A DNA stretch of 64,000 nt from Gordonia otitidis NBRC 100426 (GTDB taxonomy: Bacteria; Actinomycetota; Actinomycetes; Mycobacteriales; Mycobacteriaceae), in NCBI RefSeq assembly GCF_000248075.1, contig NZ_BAFB01000036.1, positions 1 to 64,000 of the forward strand, read 5' to 3'. Positions 36,392 to 45,090 of this stretch are shown here, in pieces. The notes under the pieces are model-generated. The model was not told the DNA's origin. It made no database searches and saw only the letters and a program-made list of their open reading frames with translations. A program made the translations under genes and the position numbers. Within the stretch, counting starts at the first letter, position 1; each line of letters opens with the position of its first letter.

Positions 36392-37255
36392 GTGCGAGAC
36401 AGCAGTAACCCGGTGATGCGCGGCGTCGTCCGCGATAACCAGAATCCCGGCGGATACGCCGGCTTCGGTTCCAACATGGCCGGGGCCGGGCAAGCCGCTA
36501 TGTACAACCAGTACGGCCAGCAGGTTCCCCCGCAGTATGCGCCGCCGCAGGCCGCCGGACGCCAGCTGACCATCGACGACGTCGTCACGAAGACGGCGAT
36601 CACTCTCGGCGTCCTGACCATCTCGGCGATCGTCAGTTACGTCATCAGTAGCTACAACAACGCGCTGGCAGGCCCGCTCATGGGTATCGGTGCGATCGCT
36701 GGTCTGGTCCTCGTGCTGGTCGCGTCGTTCGGTCGCAAGCAGGACAACCCGGCGATCGTGCTCGCGTACGCGGCCTTCGAGGGACTGTTCGTCGGCTCGA
36801 TCTCGTTCGTGTTCGCGAATTGGATGGTCAGTGGTGACACCAGCGCGGGTGCGCTGATCGGGCAGGCGGTCCTCGGCACGTTCGGCGTGTTCTTCGGAAT
36901 GCTGCTGGTCTACAAGATCGGTGCCATCCGCGTGACCCCGCGCTTCACGCGCATGCTGTTCGCCGGACTGATCGGCGTGATGGTGCTCATGATCGGCAAC
37001 CTGATCATCGGGCTGTTCACGGGCGGAGCGGGTGTGCTGCGCGACGGCGGTCCGATCGCGATCATCTTCTCGCTGGTCTGCATCGCGCTGGCGGCGTTCA
37101 GCTTTCTCGTCGACTTCGACGCCGCTGATCGGCTCATCCGTGCGGGCGCTCCGTCACGCGCAGGTTGGGGAGTGGCACTCGGACTGACGGTCACCCTGGT
37201 GTGGCTGTACGTCGAGATCCTGCGACTGCTGAGCTACTTCAACTCCAACAACTAG
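36392..37255 (+). CDS. Bax inhibitor-1 / YccA family membrane protein
   Basis: A 287-residue protein. Residues 1-60 form a Gly, Asn, Gln and Pro-rich tail, then about seven hydrophobic helices follow (for example GVLTISAIVSYVIS, AIAGLVLVLVASFG, FGVFFGMLLVYKIGA). The last helices with FLVDFDAADRLIRAGAP and WLYVEILRLLSYF carry the acidic and polar residues of the YccA family, in which the bacterial relative BsYetJ is a pH-sensitive calcium channel. Role here unknown. GTG start at 36392 behind AAGGAG. A strong hairpin follows. Confidence 0.9.
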   Translation: MRDSSNPVMRGVVRDNQNPGGYAGFGSNMAGAGQAAMYNQYGQQVPPQYAPPQAAGRQLTIDDVVTKTAITLGVLTISAIVSYVISSYNNALAGPLMGIGAIAGLVLVLVASFGRKQDNPAIVLAYAAFEGLFVGSISFVFANWMVSGDTSAGALIGQAVLGTFGVFFGMLLVYKIGAIRVTPRFTRMLFAGLIGVMVLMIGNLIIGLFTGGAGVLRDGGPIAIIFSLVCIALAAFSFLVDFDAADRLIRAGAPSRAGWGVALGLTVTLVWLYVEILRLLSYFNSNN

Positions 37256-37276
37256 TAGTTCCAGCACGACATACAT

Positions 37277-37311
37277 CGAGGCCCTGCACTCCGCTGGAGT
37301 GCAGGGCCTCG
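37277..37311. terminator. Bidirectional hairpin terminator
   Basis: Perfect 16-nt arms (37277-37292 and 37296-37311) around a 3-nt loop, placed between the convergent Bax-inhibitor and thiolase genes, so it can serve both. The plus-strand continuation is GTCGTCG, without a U-tract. Confidence 0.85.
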
Positions 37312-37332
37312 GTCGTCGAACCAGAAGTGCGG

Positions 37333-38556
37333 TCAGCTCAGGCGCTCGAGCACCATCGCCATACCCTGCCCACCGCCGACGCACATCGTCTCGATGCCGA
37401 AGGTCTTGTCGTGGGTCTGCAGGTTGTTGAGCAGCGTGGTGGTGATGCGTGCGCCGGTCATGCCGAACGGATGCCCCAGTGCGATTGCGCCGCCGGAGAC
37501 ATTCAACTTGTCGTGGTCGATGCCCAGCTCGTTGGCCGAACCGAGGACCTGCACGGCGAATGCCTCATTGATCTCGAAGAGGTCGATGTCGGATAGCGAC
37601 ATCCCCGACACCCGCAACACCTTGCGCACGGCCTCGATGGGGCCGAGACCCATGATCTCCGGCGACAATCCCGTGGCAGCAGTCGCGACGACACGGGCCA
37701 GCGGGGTCAGGCCGAGTTCCTTGGCCTTGGTGTCACTCATGACGACCAGTGCCGCAGCGCCGTCGTTCAGCGGGCAGGCGTTACCTGCGGTGACGGTTCC
37801 GTCGGGGCGGAACACCGGCTTGAGCTGCGAGATCTTCTCGTAGGTCGTCCCAGGGCGTGGGCCGTCGTCGGTGCTGACGACGGTGCCGTCGGCCAGGGTA
37901 ACCGGGTCGATCTCGCGCTCGAAGAAGCCCGCCTTGATGGCTTCCTCGGCGCGGTTCTGGCTACGAACACCCCAGTGGTCCTGATCTTCACGCGAAATGC
38001 CGGTGAAGCTGGCGACGTTCTCGGCGGTCTGACCCATCGCGATGTAGACGTCGGGCAGCAGGCCGTCCTCACGCGGATCGTGCCACGCCGGAGCGCCGCC
38101 CTCCGCGGTGCGTTCGGTGCGGGCGAGGGCCTCGTCGAAGACAGGGTTCTTGGAGTCCGGTGCGCCGTCGGCTCCGCCGGAGATGGCAAAGCTCGACACG
38201 CTCTCGACGCCGCCGGAGATGAACACGTCACCCTCGCCCGCCTTGATGGCGTGCAGGGCCATGCGGGTGGTCTGCAACGACGACGAGCAGTAGCGGTTCA
38301 CGCTGACGCCGGGGATGTGGTCGAACCCGAGTTCGACGGCGAGGACACGGCCGATGTTGTAGCCACCCTGGCCACCGGGCTGACCGATGCCCCAGTGGAT
38401 GTCCTCGATGTCCTTGGGATCGAGTTCAGGGACCTTCGCGAGGAGTGCGGTAACCATCTGGCGCGAGAGTTCGTCCGGCCGGACGTCTTTGAGGGATCCC
38501 TTACCGGCGCGGCCGATCGGGGAGCGGGCATGGGCAACGATGACGGCTTCAGTCAT
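37333..38556 (-). CDS. Thiolase (acetyl-CoA C-acyltransferase)
   Basis: A 407-residue thiolase. The acylated Cys is in NRYCSSSLQTTRMAL (about residue 93). The C-terminal motifs NVSGGAIALGHPFGMTGARI (His) and CVGGGQGMAMVLERL (second Cys) are intact. Length is typical of degradative thiolases of the FadA type. TAACGT ends 7 nt before the ATG at 38556, overlapping the end of the upstream TetR gene; a leaderless transcript with its own promoter is likely. The mild excess of charged residues around 150-200 is normal for the insertion domain. Confidence 0.93.
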   Translation of the reverse strand: MTEAVIVAHARSPIGRAGKGSLKDVRPDELSRQMVTALLAKVPELDPKDIEDIHWGIGQPGGQGGYNIGRVLAVELGFDHIPGVSVNRYCSSSLQTTRMALHAIKAGEGDVFISGGVESVSSFAISGGADGAPDSKNPVFDEALARTERTAEGGAPAWHDPREDGLLPDVYIAMGQTAENVASFTGISREDQDHWGVRSQNRAEEAIKAGFFEREIDPVTLADGTVVSTDDGPRPGTTYEKISQLKPVFRPDGTVTAGNACPLNDGAAALVVMSDTKAKELGLTPLARVVATAATGLSPEIMGLGPIEAVRKVLRVSGMSLSDIDLFEINEAFAVQVLGSANELGIDHDKLNVSGGAIALGHPFGMTGARITTTLLNNLQTHDKTFGIETMCVGGGQGMAMVLERLS

Positions 38557-38566
38557 GTGAAACACG

Positions 38567-39241
38567 TTACTGCACGTCGTCGACGCCAGATGAGCCGGAT
38601 TTGTCACTCGAGCGCCGCAGGTTCCGCGCGGATGTCGGCGCGCCGCCGGGTTGGACGAGCGGAAGGAACACGTCGTCGACGATGCCACGCAACACGTCGT
38701 CGGAGACGGGCGCCAGCGACATGAGGACCTCGTACCGATAGAGGTCGGCTGGGAGTGCGACGGCGCGCTCGGTCACGTGCGCCGGATCGATCTCGCCACG
38801 TGCCACGGCGCGGTCGATGAGGGTGGGCATGATCGAGACGCGATCGCCGACGAACAACGCGCGGACCTCACGTGGACTGGTGTCCCCCTCGGCGAAGTAC
38901 TCGCCGAGACTCGACGCCATCATCACCACGAAATCTGCGCGGGTGGCGTTCATGTCGCGCAGTGCGGCGAGCACGTCGTCGCGCAGGTTCCCGGTATCCG
39001 GCACGTCGACGGTGACCTGGCGCCCGCGGTGCGCGATCGCCGCGCGCAGCAACTCGCCTCGCGTTGACCACCGGCGGTAGAGCACCGGCCTACTGGTTCC
39101 CGCGCGGTCGGCGACCGCCTCGAACGTGAGACCGGCGTAGCCGCGCTCGAGCAATTGGTCCCACGCTGCGTCGAGGATTGCTGTTTCGAGTTCGGCGCCC
39201 CGGCGTCGGGTCACCGTAGACGCATTGTCCTCAAGGTCCAC
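38567..39241 (-). CDS. TetR-family repressor of the adjacent MFS exporter
   Basis: A 224-residue TetR. The HTH (about 20-65) reads ILDAAWDQLLERGYAGLTFE then AVADRAGTSRPVLYRRWSTR. The C-terminal ligand domain is of the TetR_C_16-like type. It is divergent from the MFS gene, and a perfect inverted repeat in between (39246-39283) contains the -10 boxes of both genes. The GTG start at 39241 lies 6 nt after TAAGAT, so the message is leaderless and binding to the repeat would shut off its own promoter. Confidence 0.92.
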   Translation of the reverse strand: MDLEDNASTVTRRRGAELETAILDAAWDQLLERGYAGLTFEAVADRAGTSRPVLYRRWSTRGELLRAAIAHRGRQVTVDVPDTGNLRDDVLAALRDMNATRADFVVMMASSLGEYFAEGDTSPREVRALFVGDRVSIMPTLIDRAVARGEIDPAHVTERAVALPADLYRYEVLMSLAPVSDDVLRGIVDDVFLPLVQPGGAPTSARNLRRSSDKSGSSGVDDVQ

Positions 39242-39245
39242 TTGC

Positions 39246-39283
39246 GTATCTTATCGCGCCCAGCTAGCGTCGCGATAAGATAC
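39246..39283. promoter_or_regulatory. Paired promoters inside a perfect 13-bp inverted repeat (TetR operator)
   Basis: Arms GTATCTTATCGCG (39246-39258) and CGCGATAAGATAC (39271-39283) are exact complements around 12 bp. Each arm contains TAAGAT reading outward, a match to the TANNNT -10: for the repressor gene (39253 to 39248, minus strand) and for the MFS gene (39276-39281). A TetR dimer or pair of dimers on these arms would block both promoters. Confidence 0.8.
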
Positions 39284-39308
39284 ATAACTGTTTCTTAAGG
39301 AGGTCGTC

Positions 39309-40700
39309 ATGACTGCGACAGCGTCTCCGGCGCAGACCATCGACCCGGCGACGCGTCGCGTTGCGTGGGCGGTGATCGTCGGCCTGATCGCACCGATCCT
39401 CGACACGACGATCGTCACGATCGCGCTCGAGACGCTCGGCCGGGATCTCGATGTCCCGGTGTCGACGATCCAGTGGGTGAGCACGGGTTACCTGCTGGCA
39501 CTCGCTGTCGCGGTGCCGCTCGCGGGTTGGGCGGCGACCCGATTCGGTTCGCGGGCGGCCTGGATCGCGGGGCTGATGATCTTCCTGCTGGGGTCCGTGC
39601 TGTGTGCAGTGGCGTGGAACGCGCCGTCGCTCATAGCTTTTCGTGTCGTGCAGGGTCTAGGTGCCGGGCTGATCATGCCGCTGATGACGTCAATCCTGGT
39701 CACGGCGAGTCGAGGCGTCGCACTCGGGCAGGTGATCGCCCTGGTGTCCATGCCGACGGCGTTGGGACCGATCCTCGGACCGGTGCTCGGCGGCGTGATA
39801 CTGAACTGGCTCAACTGGCGGTGGCTTTTCCTGATCAACGTTCCGATCGTCGCCGTTGCGTTGTATCTCGCACGCCGCATCCCAGACGACCGCTCGACGG
39901 CCGACGCCGACGACCATCACGCACGACTCGATATCGTGGGGCTACTGCTGCTCGCACCGGGGCTTGCGCTCGTCCTTCTCGGGCTCTCCAACGCGCACAC
40001 GGGCCTGTTGCGGGTGAGCGTGCTGGTCCCGGTACTCCTTGGCGCGAGTGCGCTGGGCGCGTTCGTGGCACGTGGCGTTGTGTCGCAGCGAGCCGGAATC
40101 GTCGATATCCGAGTTCTTGCCCACCGCGCGGTCGCTGCGTCGGCTGCTGGACTGTTCGCGTTCGGCATCGCCTCGTTCGGCGCAATGTTTCTGCTGCCGT
40201 TGTTCTTTCAACAGATATATGGCGACTCGGTGCTGCGCGCCGCGCTCTATCTGATCCCGCAGGGGGTCGGCGCCTTCGTGACCCGTGGGCTCGCAGGGCG
40301 GCTCACCGATCGTTTCGGCGGACGCTGGGTGGCGCTATCCGGATTTCTGATCGTCGCCGCTGCGACCGTGCCGTTCGCGGTCGCGGATGCTGGTACATCG
40401 CCGTTCTGGTTGATGGTGGCTTTACTCTTCCGAGGTTTCGGTCTCGGGTTGTTGCTGTCGCCGATCATGGCTGCCGGATTCATCGGTGTACCCGATTCCG
40501 CACGTCAGGACACCAGCATGCTCACCCGGATCACGCAGCAACTCGGTGGATCGTTCGGCACGGCGATTCTCGCCGTGGTGGTCGTGTCGGCGGCCTCGGT
40601 GGGTGCGGGGTTCTCCGCCGCTTTCTGGTGGTCGGTGGTCCTCGCCGTGCTCGGCGCGGTCGTCGCACTCGCGTTGCCGCCTCGGCCGGAACTCAGGTGA
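39309..40700 (+). CDS. MFS multidrug exporter, DHA2 (EmrB/QacA) family
   Basis: A 463-residue transporter with 14 predicted helices. Motif features include [17 protein letters not shown] in helix 1, [19 protein letters not shown] and motif C region [19 protein letters not shown]. These exporters use the proton gradient to expel cationic or amphipathic drugs. AAGGAGG site 5 nt before the ATG. The divergent TetR gene and shared inverted repeat indicate substrate-induced expression. The stop overlaps the convergent pxpA stop by 8 bp. Confidence 0.93.
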   Translation: MTATASPAQTIDPATRRVAWAVIVGLIAPILDTTIVTIALETLGRDLDVPVSTIQWVSTGYLLALAVAVPLAGWAATRFGSRAAWIAGLMIFLLGSVLCAVAWNAPSLIAFRVVQGLGAGLIMPLMTSILVTASRGVALGQVIALVSMPTALGPILGPVLGGVILNWLNWRWLFLINVPIVAVALYLARRIPDDRSTADADDHHARLDIVGLLLLAPGLALVLLGLSNAHTGLLRVSVLVPVLLGASALGAFVARGVVSQRAGIVDIRVLAHRAVAASAAGLFAFGIASFGAMFLLPLFFQQIYGDSVLRAALYLIPQGVGAFVTRGLAGRLTDRFGGRWVALSGFLIVAAATVPFAVADAGTSPFWLMVALLFRGFGLGLLLSPIMAAGFIGVPDSARQDTSMLTRITQQLGGSFGTAILAVVVVSAASVGAGFSAAFWWSVVLAVLGAVVALALPPRPELR

Positions 40701-41454
40701 ACGGAACTATCTCGACGCCCGCAGCGACCAGGGATGCACGGGTCGCGATCGACATCGCCACCGCCCCGGGGCTGTCACCGTGCAGACACACCGAGTCGAC
40801 GTCGATGCGTATGGTTTCACCGTCGACGCAGTCGACGACGCCGTCGGTGATCATCCGGACCACGCGCTCGGCGACGAGCTCCGGATCGTCGAGGACGGCG
40901 CCGGGCTCGCGTCGGGAGACCAGCGTGCCGTCGGAGTGATAGGCCCGATCGGCGAAAGCCTCCCGTACCGTGCGGATTCCGCGTTGAGCAGCGATCTCGA
41001 GCAGCCGTGAGCCGGGGAGTCCGAGTATCGGGAGGGCAGGGTCCACCGCGGCGACCGCGTCGACGACGGCTCGCGCGTGCTGTTCGTGGTGCACGGCTGT
41101 GTTGTACAGCGCGCCATGGGGTTTGACATAGGTGACCGCACTGCCGGCAGCGTGGGCGATGGCTTGGAGTCCGCCGATCTGGTACACGACGTCGTCGGTC
41201 AGTTCGGTCCGCGTGGCGTCGACGAAGCGTCGCCCGAAGCCGGCGAGATCGCGGTAGCTCACCTGGGCGCCGATACTGACACCGTTCTCCCGTGCGCTGC
41301 GACAGGTCCGTGCCAGCGTGCTCGGATCGCCCGCATGGAATCCGCATGCGACGTTGGCGCTGGTGACCACCTCGAGCACGGCGTCGTCGTCGCCGAGTTG
41401 CCACCGGCCGAACGACTCACCGACGTCGCTGTTGAGGTCGACGTGCGCCGTCAT
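40693..41454 (-). CDS. pxpA: 5-oxoprolinase subunit A (LamB/YcsF family)
   Basis: A 253-residue protein with the family opening [14 protein letters not shown], then [40 protein letters not shown] and [12 protein letters not shown]. PxpA works with PxpB and PxpC to open 5-oxoproline to glutamate using ATP. Neither partner is adjacent here, so they must be elsewhere, or this copy acts differently. The ATG at 41454 overlaps the stop of the SGNH hydrolase by four bases, an unexpected pairing for this gene. Confidence 0.9.
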   Translation of the reverse strand: MTAHVDLNSDVGESFGRWQLGDDDAVLEVVTSANVACGFHAGDPSTLARTCRSARENGVSIGAQVSYRDLAGFGRRFVDATRTELTDDVVYQIGGLQAIAHAAGSAVTYVKPHGALYNTAVHHEQHARAVVDAVAAVDPALPILGLPGSRLLEIAAQRGIRTVREAFADRAYHSDGTLVSRREPGAVLDDPELVAERVVRMITDGVVDCVDGETIRIDVDSVCLHGDSPGAVAMSIATRASLVAAGVEIVPFT

Positions 41455-42371
41455 GTGACGGTCCGTGCGCGCCGCAGTAGTCGGGTCATGAACTTGCTCG
41501 TCGGCACCGTCTCCGACATCTCCGGCGGCTCGGGCAGCGGTGCGGGGCCCCACTCGCCGATCTCCTCGAGTACCGGTGGCGTGAGTATCGCAGCGGCGAG
41601 CTCGTACCCGGCTGCCGAGGGGTGGTAGTGGTCGGGTGAGAACATGTGGTCGGGCTCGGCTTTGAATTCCTCGGCGAGCAGATCGGCGAGCGGGACGGCC
41701 ACCCCTCCTGCGCCGCGTACCGCCGACGCCTGACGGGCCGCGAGACGCAAGCCCCAGATCCGTAGGACGGACCGCAGGGGTTGGGGGATTGCGGTGATGA
41801 CACCGAAATCGGGACAGGTACCCACGACCACCACGGCGCCGGTGTCGCGTAGTCGGCGGACGGCGGCGCCGAGACGGTTCGCGGACGCCCGGATGCCGTT
41901 GGTCGCGGTGACGTCGTTGGCGCCGACGAGAATCAGTGCCACGTCGGGCTGATGTCCCGCGATGAGCATCGCGTCGATCTGTGCCGCGAGTCCCTTCGAC
42001 GTGGCCCCGACGATGGCCTTGTTGCTATAGCGGATGACTCGGCCGGTGTCGGCTGCGACACGGCGCGCAACGCGCACCCCCGGGGTGTCGTCGGCCGAGT
42101 CGACGCCGAGACCGGCGGCGGTCGAGTCGCCGAAGACGGTCAGGTGCAGCTCGCCGGGGCTGTCGCGCGTGACGCGCAATGGTCCAACGCCGTCGGGGAG
42201 GTAGATGCCGTCACCGTTGGGTGCGTTGTCGGTGCGATGGGGAATGGTGGTTCTGGCCTGCTGTGCCTGCCAGACCAGCACGTTGTAAGCCGCCCACGTG
42301 GCGCCGGCTCCCGCGGCTGTCGCGGTTGCAGCGGCACCGACATCGCGGAGGACGTGACGCGAATCGGACAC
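41451..42371 (-). CDS. SGNH/GDSL-family hydrolase, membrane-associated
   Basis: A 306-residue protein. A moderately hydrophobic N-terminus ([19 protein letters not shown]) could be an export signal or anchor. SGNH blocks follow: [14 protein letters not shown] (Ser), [13 protein letters not shown] (Gly), [10 protein letters not shown] (Asn) and [13 protein letters not shown] (Asp and His). It probably hydrolyses an ester on a lipid or glycan. It corresponds in position to M. tuberculosis Rv1075c next to cbs. TAAGCT ends 7 nt before the GTG at 42371, which supports this start and a leaderless mRNA. Confidence 0.87.
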   Translation of the reverse strand: MSDSRHVLRDVGAAATATAAGAGATWAAYNVLVWQAQQARTTIPHRTDNAPNGDGIYLPDGVGPLRVTRDSPGELHLTVFGDSTAAGLGVDSADDTPGVRVARRVAADTGRVIRYSNKAIVGATSKGLAAQIDAMLIAGHQPDVALILVGANDVTATNGIRASANRLGAAVRRLRDTGAVVVVGTCPDFGVITAIPQPLRSVLRIWGLRLAARQASAVRGAGGVAVPLADLLAEEFKAEPDHMFSPDHYHPSAAGYELAAAILTPPVLEEIGEWGPAPLPEPPEMSETVPTSKFMTRLLRRARTVT

Positions 42372-42433
42372 GATTGCCAGCTTAGCGGTAAGTCGATTGT
42401 GGACGTCTCGCGACGCTCTGGGACCATGGAGGC

Positions 42434-43834
42434 ATGCGCATCGCCAATCACGTCGTCGACCTGGTGGGCAACACACCACTGGTCAAGCTCAATTCGGTGA
42501 CCTCGCCCGACTCCGGGCTGGTCGCGGCCAAGGTCGAGTACCTCAATCCCGGCGGCAGCAGCAAGGACCGTATCGCCGTGCGGATGGTCGACGCCGCGGA
42601 GAAGTCGGGAGAGTTGCGCCCCGGTGGCACCATCGTCGAGCCGACGTCGGGCAACACCGGGGTGGGGTTGGCGCTTGTCGCGCAGCAGCGCGGATACAAG
42701 TGCATCTTCGTGTGCCCCGACAAGGTCGGCGAGGACAAGCGCAACGTACTGCGTGCCTACGGCGCCGAGGTCGTCGTGTGCCCGACCGCCGTCGCGCCGG
42801 AGCATCCCGACAGCTACTACAGCGTCTCCGACCGGCTGGTCCGCGAGGTGGAGGGCGCGTGGAAGCCCAACCAGTACGCCAACCCAGCAGGTCCGCAGAG
42901 TCACTACGAGACCACCGGTCCCGAGATCTGGCGTGACACCGACGGAAAGATCACCCACTTCGTCGCAGGGGTAGGTACCGGCGGCACCATCACCGGCACC
43001 GGCCGCTACCTCAAAGAGGTGTCGGACGGGAAGGTCAAGGTGGTCGGCGTCGACCCCGAGGGCTCGGTGTACTCCGGCGGAACCGGGCGCCCCTATCTCG
43101 TCGAGGGGGTCGGTGAGGACTTCTGGCCGCAGGCCTACGACCCGAGCATCCCCGACGAGATCATCGCCGTCTCCGACGCCGATTCGTTCGACATGACCCG
43201 ACGCCTCGCCCGCGAGGAGGGATTGCTCGTCGGAGGCTCGTGCGGCATGGCGGTCGTCGCCGCGCTGCAGGTGGCCGAGCGGGAGGGACCCGACTCCGTC
43301 GTCGTGGTCCTGCTGCCCGACGGCGGACGTGGCTACATGGCCAAGATCTTCAATGACGAGTGGATGAGCAGCTACGGGTTCCTGCGCACACCGCTCGACG
43401 GCGGCAAACCCGAGCCGCTCGTCGGGGATGTGTTGCGCGGCAAGACAGGCACACTGCCCGACCTCGTGCACACCCATCCGCAGGAGACCCTGCGCGACGC
43501 CATCGAGATCCTTCGCGAGTACGGCGTCTCGCAGATGCCGGTCGTCGGTGCCGAGCCGCCGGTGATGGCGGGCGAGGTGGCGGGTGCTGTGACGGAGCGT
43601 GACCTGCTCTCCGCGGTATTCGAGGGGCGCGCGAGTCTCGCCGACCCGGTGTCGGCGCACATGGGAGATCCCTTCCCGCTCATCGGTTCCGGCGAGCCCG
43701 TGTCGGCAGCGACCAAGGCGCTCGGTGAGTCCGATGCCCTCATGGTGGTCGAGGACGGCAAGCCGATCGGCGTCATCACCCGACACGATCTGCTGGCGTT
43801 CGTCAGCACCCATCCGACGATCACCGCGGGCTAG
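42434..43834 (+). CDS. cbs: Cystathionine beta-synthase
   Basis: A 466-residue PLP enzyme that joins serine and homocysteine to cystathionine. The PLP lysine is K44 in NPGGSSKDRIA; SGNTG binds the cofactor phosphate, and GTGGTITG lies at about 181-188. A pair of CBS domains occupies about 345-460 (DAIEILREYGVSQMPVV, SVSAATKALGESDALMVV-type segment) and may bind adenosyl ligands. The heme domain of animal enzymes is absent. It is followed 41 bp later by metB, completing reverse transsulfuration. Confidence 0.94.
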   Translation: MRIANHVVDLVGNTPLVKLNSVTSPDSGLVAAKVEYLNPGGSSKDRIAVRMVDAAEKSGELRPGGTIVEPTSGNTGVGLALVAQQRGYKCIFVCPDKVGEDKRNVLRAYGAEVVVCPTAVAPEHPDSYYSVSDRLVREVEGAWKPNQYANPAGPQSHYETTGPEIWRDTDGKITHFVAGVGTGGTITGTGRYLKEVSDGKVKVVGVDPEGSVYSGGTGRPYLVEGVGEDFWPQAYDPSIPDEIIAVSDADSFDMTRRLAREEGLLVGGSCGMAVVAALQVAEREGPDSVVVVLLPDGGRGYMAKIFNDEWMSSYGFLRTPLDGGKPEPLVGDVLRGKTGTLPDLVHTHPQETLRDAIEILREYGVSQMPVVGAEPPVMAGEVAGAVTERDLLSAVFEGRASLADPVSAHMGDPFPLIGSGEPVSAATKALGESDALMVVEDGKPIGVITRHDLLAFVSTHPTITAG

Positions 43835-43875
43835 CCGGCAAGCGTCCAGATTTCTACTCAGCGAGGAGTTCTCAC

Positions 43876-45030
43876 GTGAAGAAGTACCAGCGGCCACGCG
43901 GCTTTTCGACAGACGCCATCCACGCGGGTTACGAGCCCGACCCGCAGACCGGAGCCGTCAACGTGCCGGTCTACGCGAGTTCGACGTTCGCACAGGACGG
44001 CGTCGGGGGGCTGCGCGACGGGTTCGAGTACGCACGTACCGGAAATCCGACCCGCCGGGCGCTCGAAGCGAATATCGCAGCCATCGAAGGCGGTACGTAC
44101 GGGCGCGGATTCTCCTCCGGGATGGCGGCCACCGACGCGATGCTGCGCGCGTCGCTGCGTCCCGGCGACCACCTCGTCATCCCGAACGACGCCTACGGCG
44201 GTACCTTCCGGTTGATCGACAAGGTCTTCACACAGTGGGGCATCGACTACTCGGTGGCGCCGGTCAGCGACATCGACGCCGTGCGTGCGGCGATCACGCC
44301 CAAGACCAAGCTCGTGTGGGTCGAGACGCCCACCAACCCGCTGCTCAACGTCGGCGACATCGAGCGGCTGGCCGAGGTCGCGCATGAGGCGAAGGCAAAG
44401 CTGGTCGTCGACAACACCTTTGCCACGCCCTATCTCCAGCGTCCGCTGGACCTCGGCGCCGACGTCGCACTGCATTCCACCACCAAGTACCTCGGCGGCC
44501 ACTCCGACGTCGTCGGCGGTGCGCTGGTCACCAACGACGAGCAACTCGACGCCGACATCGCGTTCCTGCAGAACGGCGCAGGCGCGGTGCCCGGACCGTT
44601 CGACGCCTACCTGACGATGCGCGGCATCAAGACGCTCGCGGTGCGGATGGAGCGCCACTGCGACAACGCGGAGAAGGTTGCCGACTACCTCAACCGTCAC
44701 GAGAAGATCGAACGCGTCCTCTATCCCGGTGACCCCTCGCATCCGGGATACGACGTCGCTGCCAAGCAGATGAAGCGATTCGGCGGCATGGTCTCGGTGC
44801 TGGTCTCCGGCGGCATCGAGGAGGCCAAGAAGTTCTGCGCGCGGACCGAGGTGTTCACGCTCGCCGAGTCGCTGGGCGGGATCGAATCGCTGATCGAACA
44901 CCCGGGTGCGATGACCCATGCGTCGACCGCCGGCTCGCTGCTGGAGGTTCCCGAGAATCTCGTCAGGTTGTCCGTCGGTATCGAGGACATCGACGACATC
45001 CTCGCCGACCTGGAGCAAGCGCTGCAGTAG
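43876..45030 (+). CDS. metB: Cystathionine gamma-synthase/lyase
   Basis: A 384-residue PLP enzyme of the Cys/Met metabolism family. It starts GFSTDAIHAGYEPDPQTGAV and has YARTGNPTRRALE and the PLP lysine in HSTTKYLGGHSDVVGG. The C-terminal SLGGIESLIEHPGAMTH is typical. Sequence alone does not separate synthase from lyase; beside cbs, cleavage of cystathionine to cysteine and 2-oxobutyrate is at least as likely as synthesis. GTG start behind GAGGAG. Confidence 0.93.
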   Translation: MKKYQRPRGFSTDAIHAGYEPDPQTGAVNVPVYASSTFAQDGVGGLRDGFEYARTGNPTRRALEANIAAIEGGTYGRGFSSGMAATDAMLRASLRPGDHLVIPNDAYGGTFRLIDKVFTQWGIDYSVAPVSDIDAVRAAITPKTKLVWVETPTNPLLNVGDIERLAEVAHEAKAKLVVDNTFATPYLQRPLDLGADVALHSTTKYLGGHSDVVGGALVTNDEQLDADIAFLQNGAGAVPGPFDAYLTMRGIKTLAVRMERHCDNAEKVADYLNRHEKIERVLYPGDPSHPGYDVAAKQMKRFGGMVSVLVSGGIEEAKKFCARTEVFTLAESLGGIESLIEHPGAMTHASTAGSLLEVPENLVRLSVGIEDIDDILADLEQALQ

Positions 45031-45090
45031 GTCAGACCGGGTGCGGTCGTGCTGCAGGGGCCGCGGCGACCGCGTACGTTGACGCTCATC

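Noticed and set aside
42140-43897. 585-codon open frame on the minus strand
   Set aside because: It lies opposite cbs and has the composition of an antisense frame; the cbs frame has all PLP and CBS motifs.
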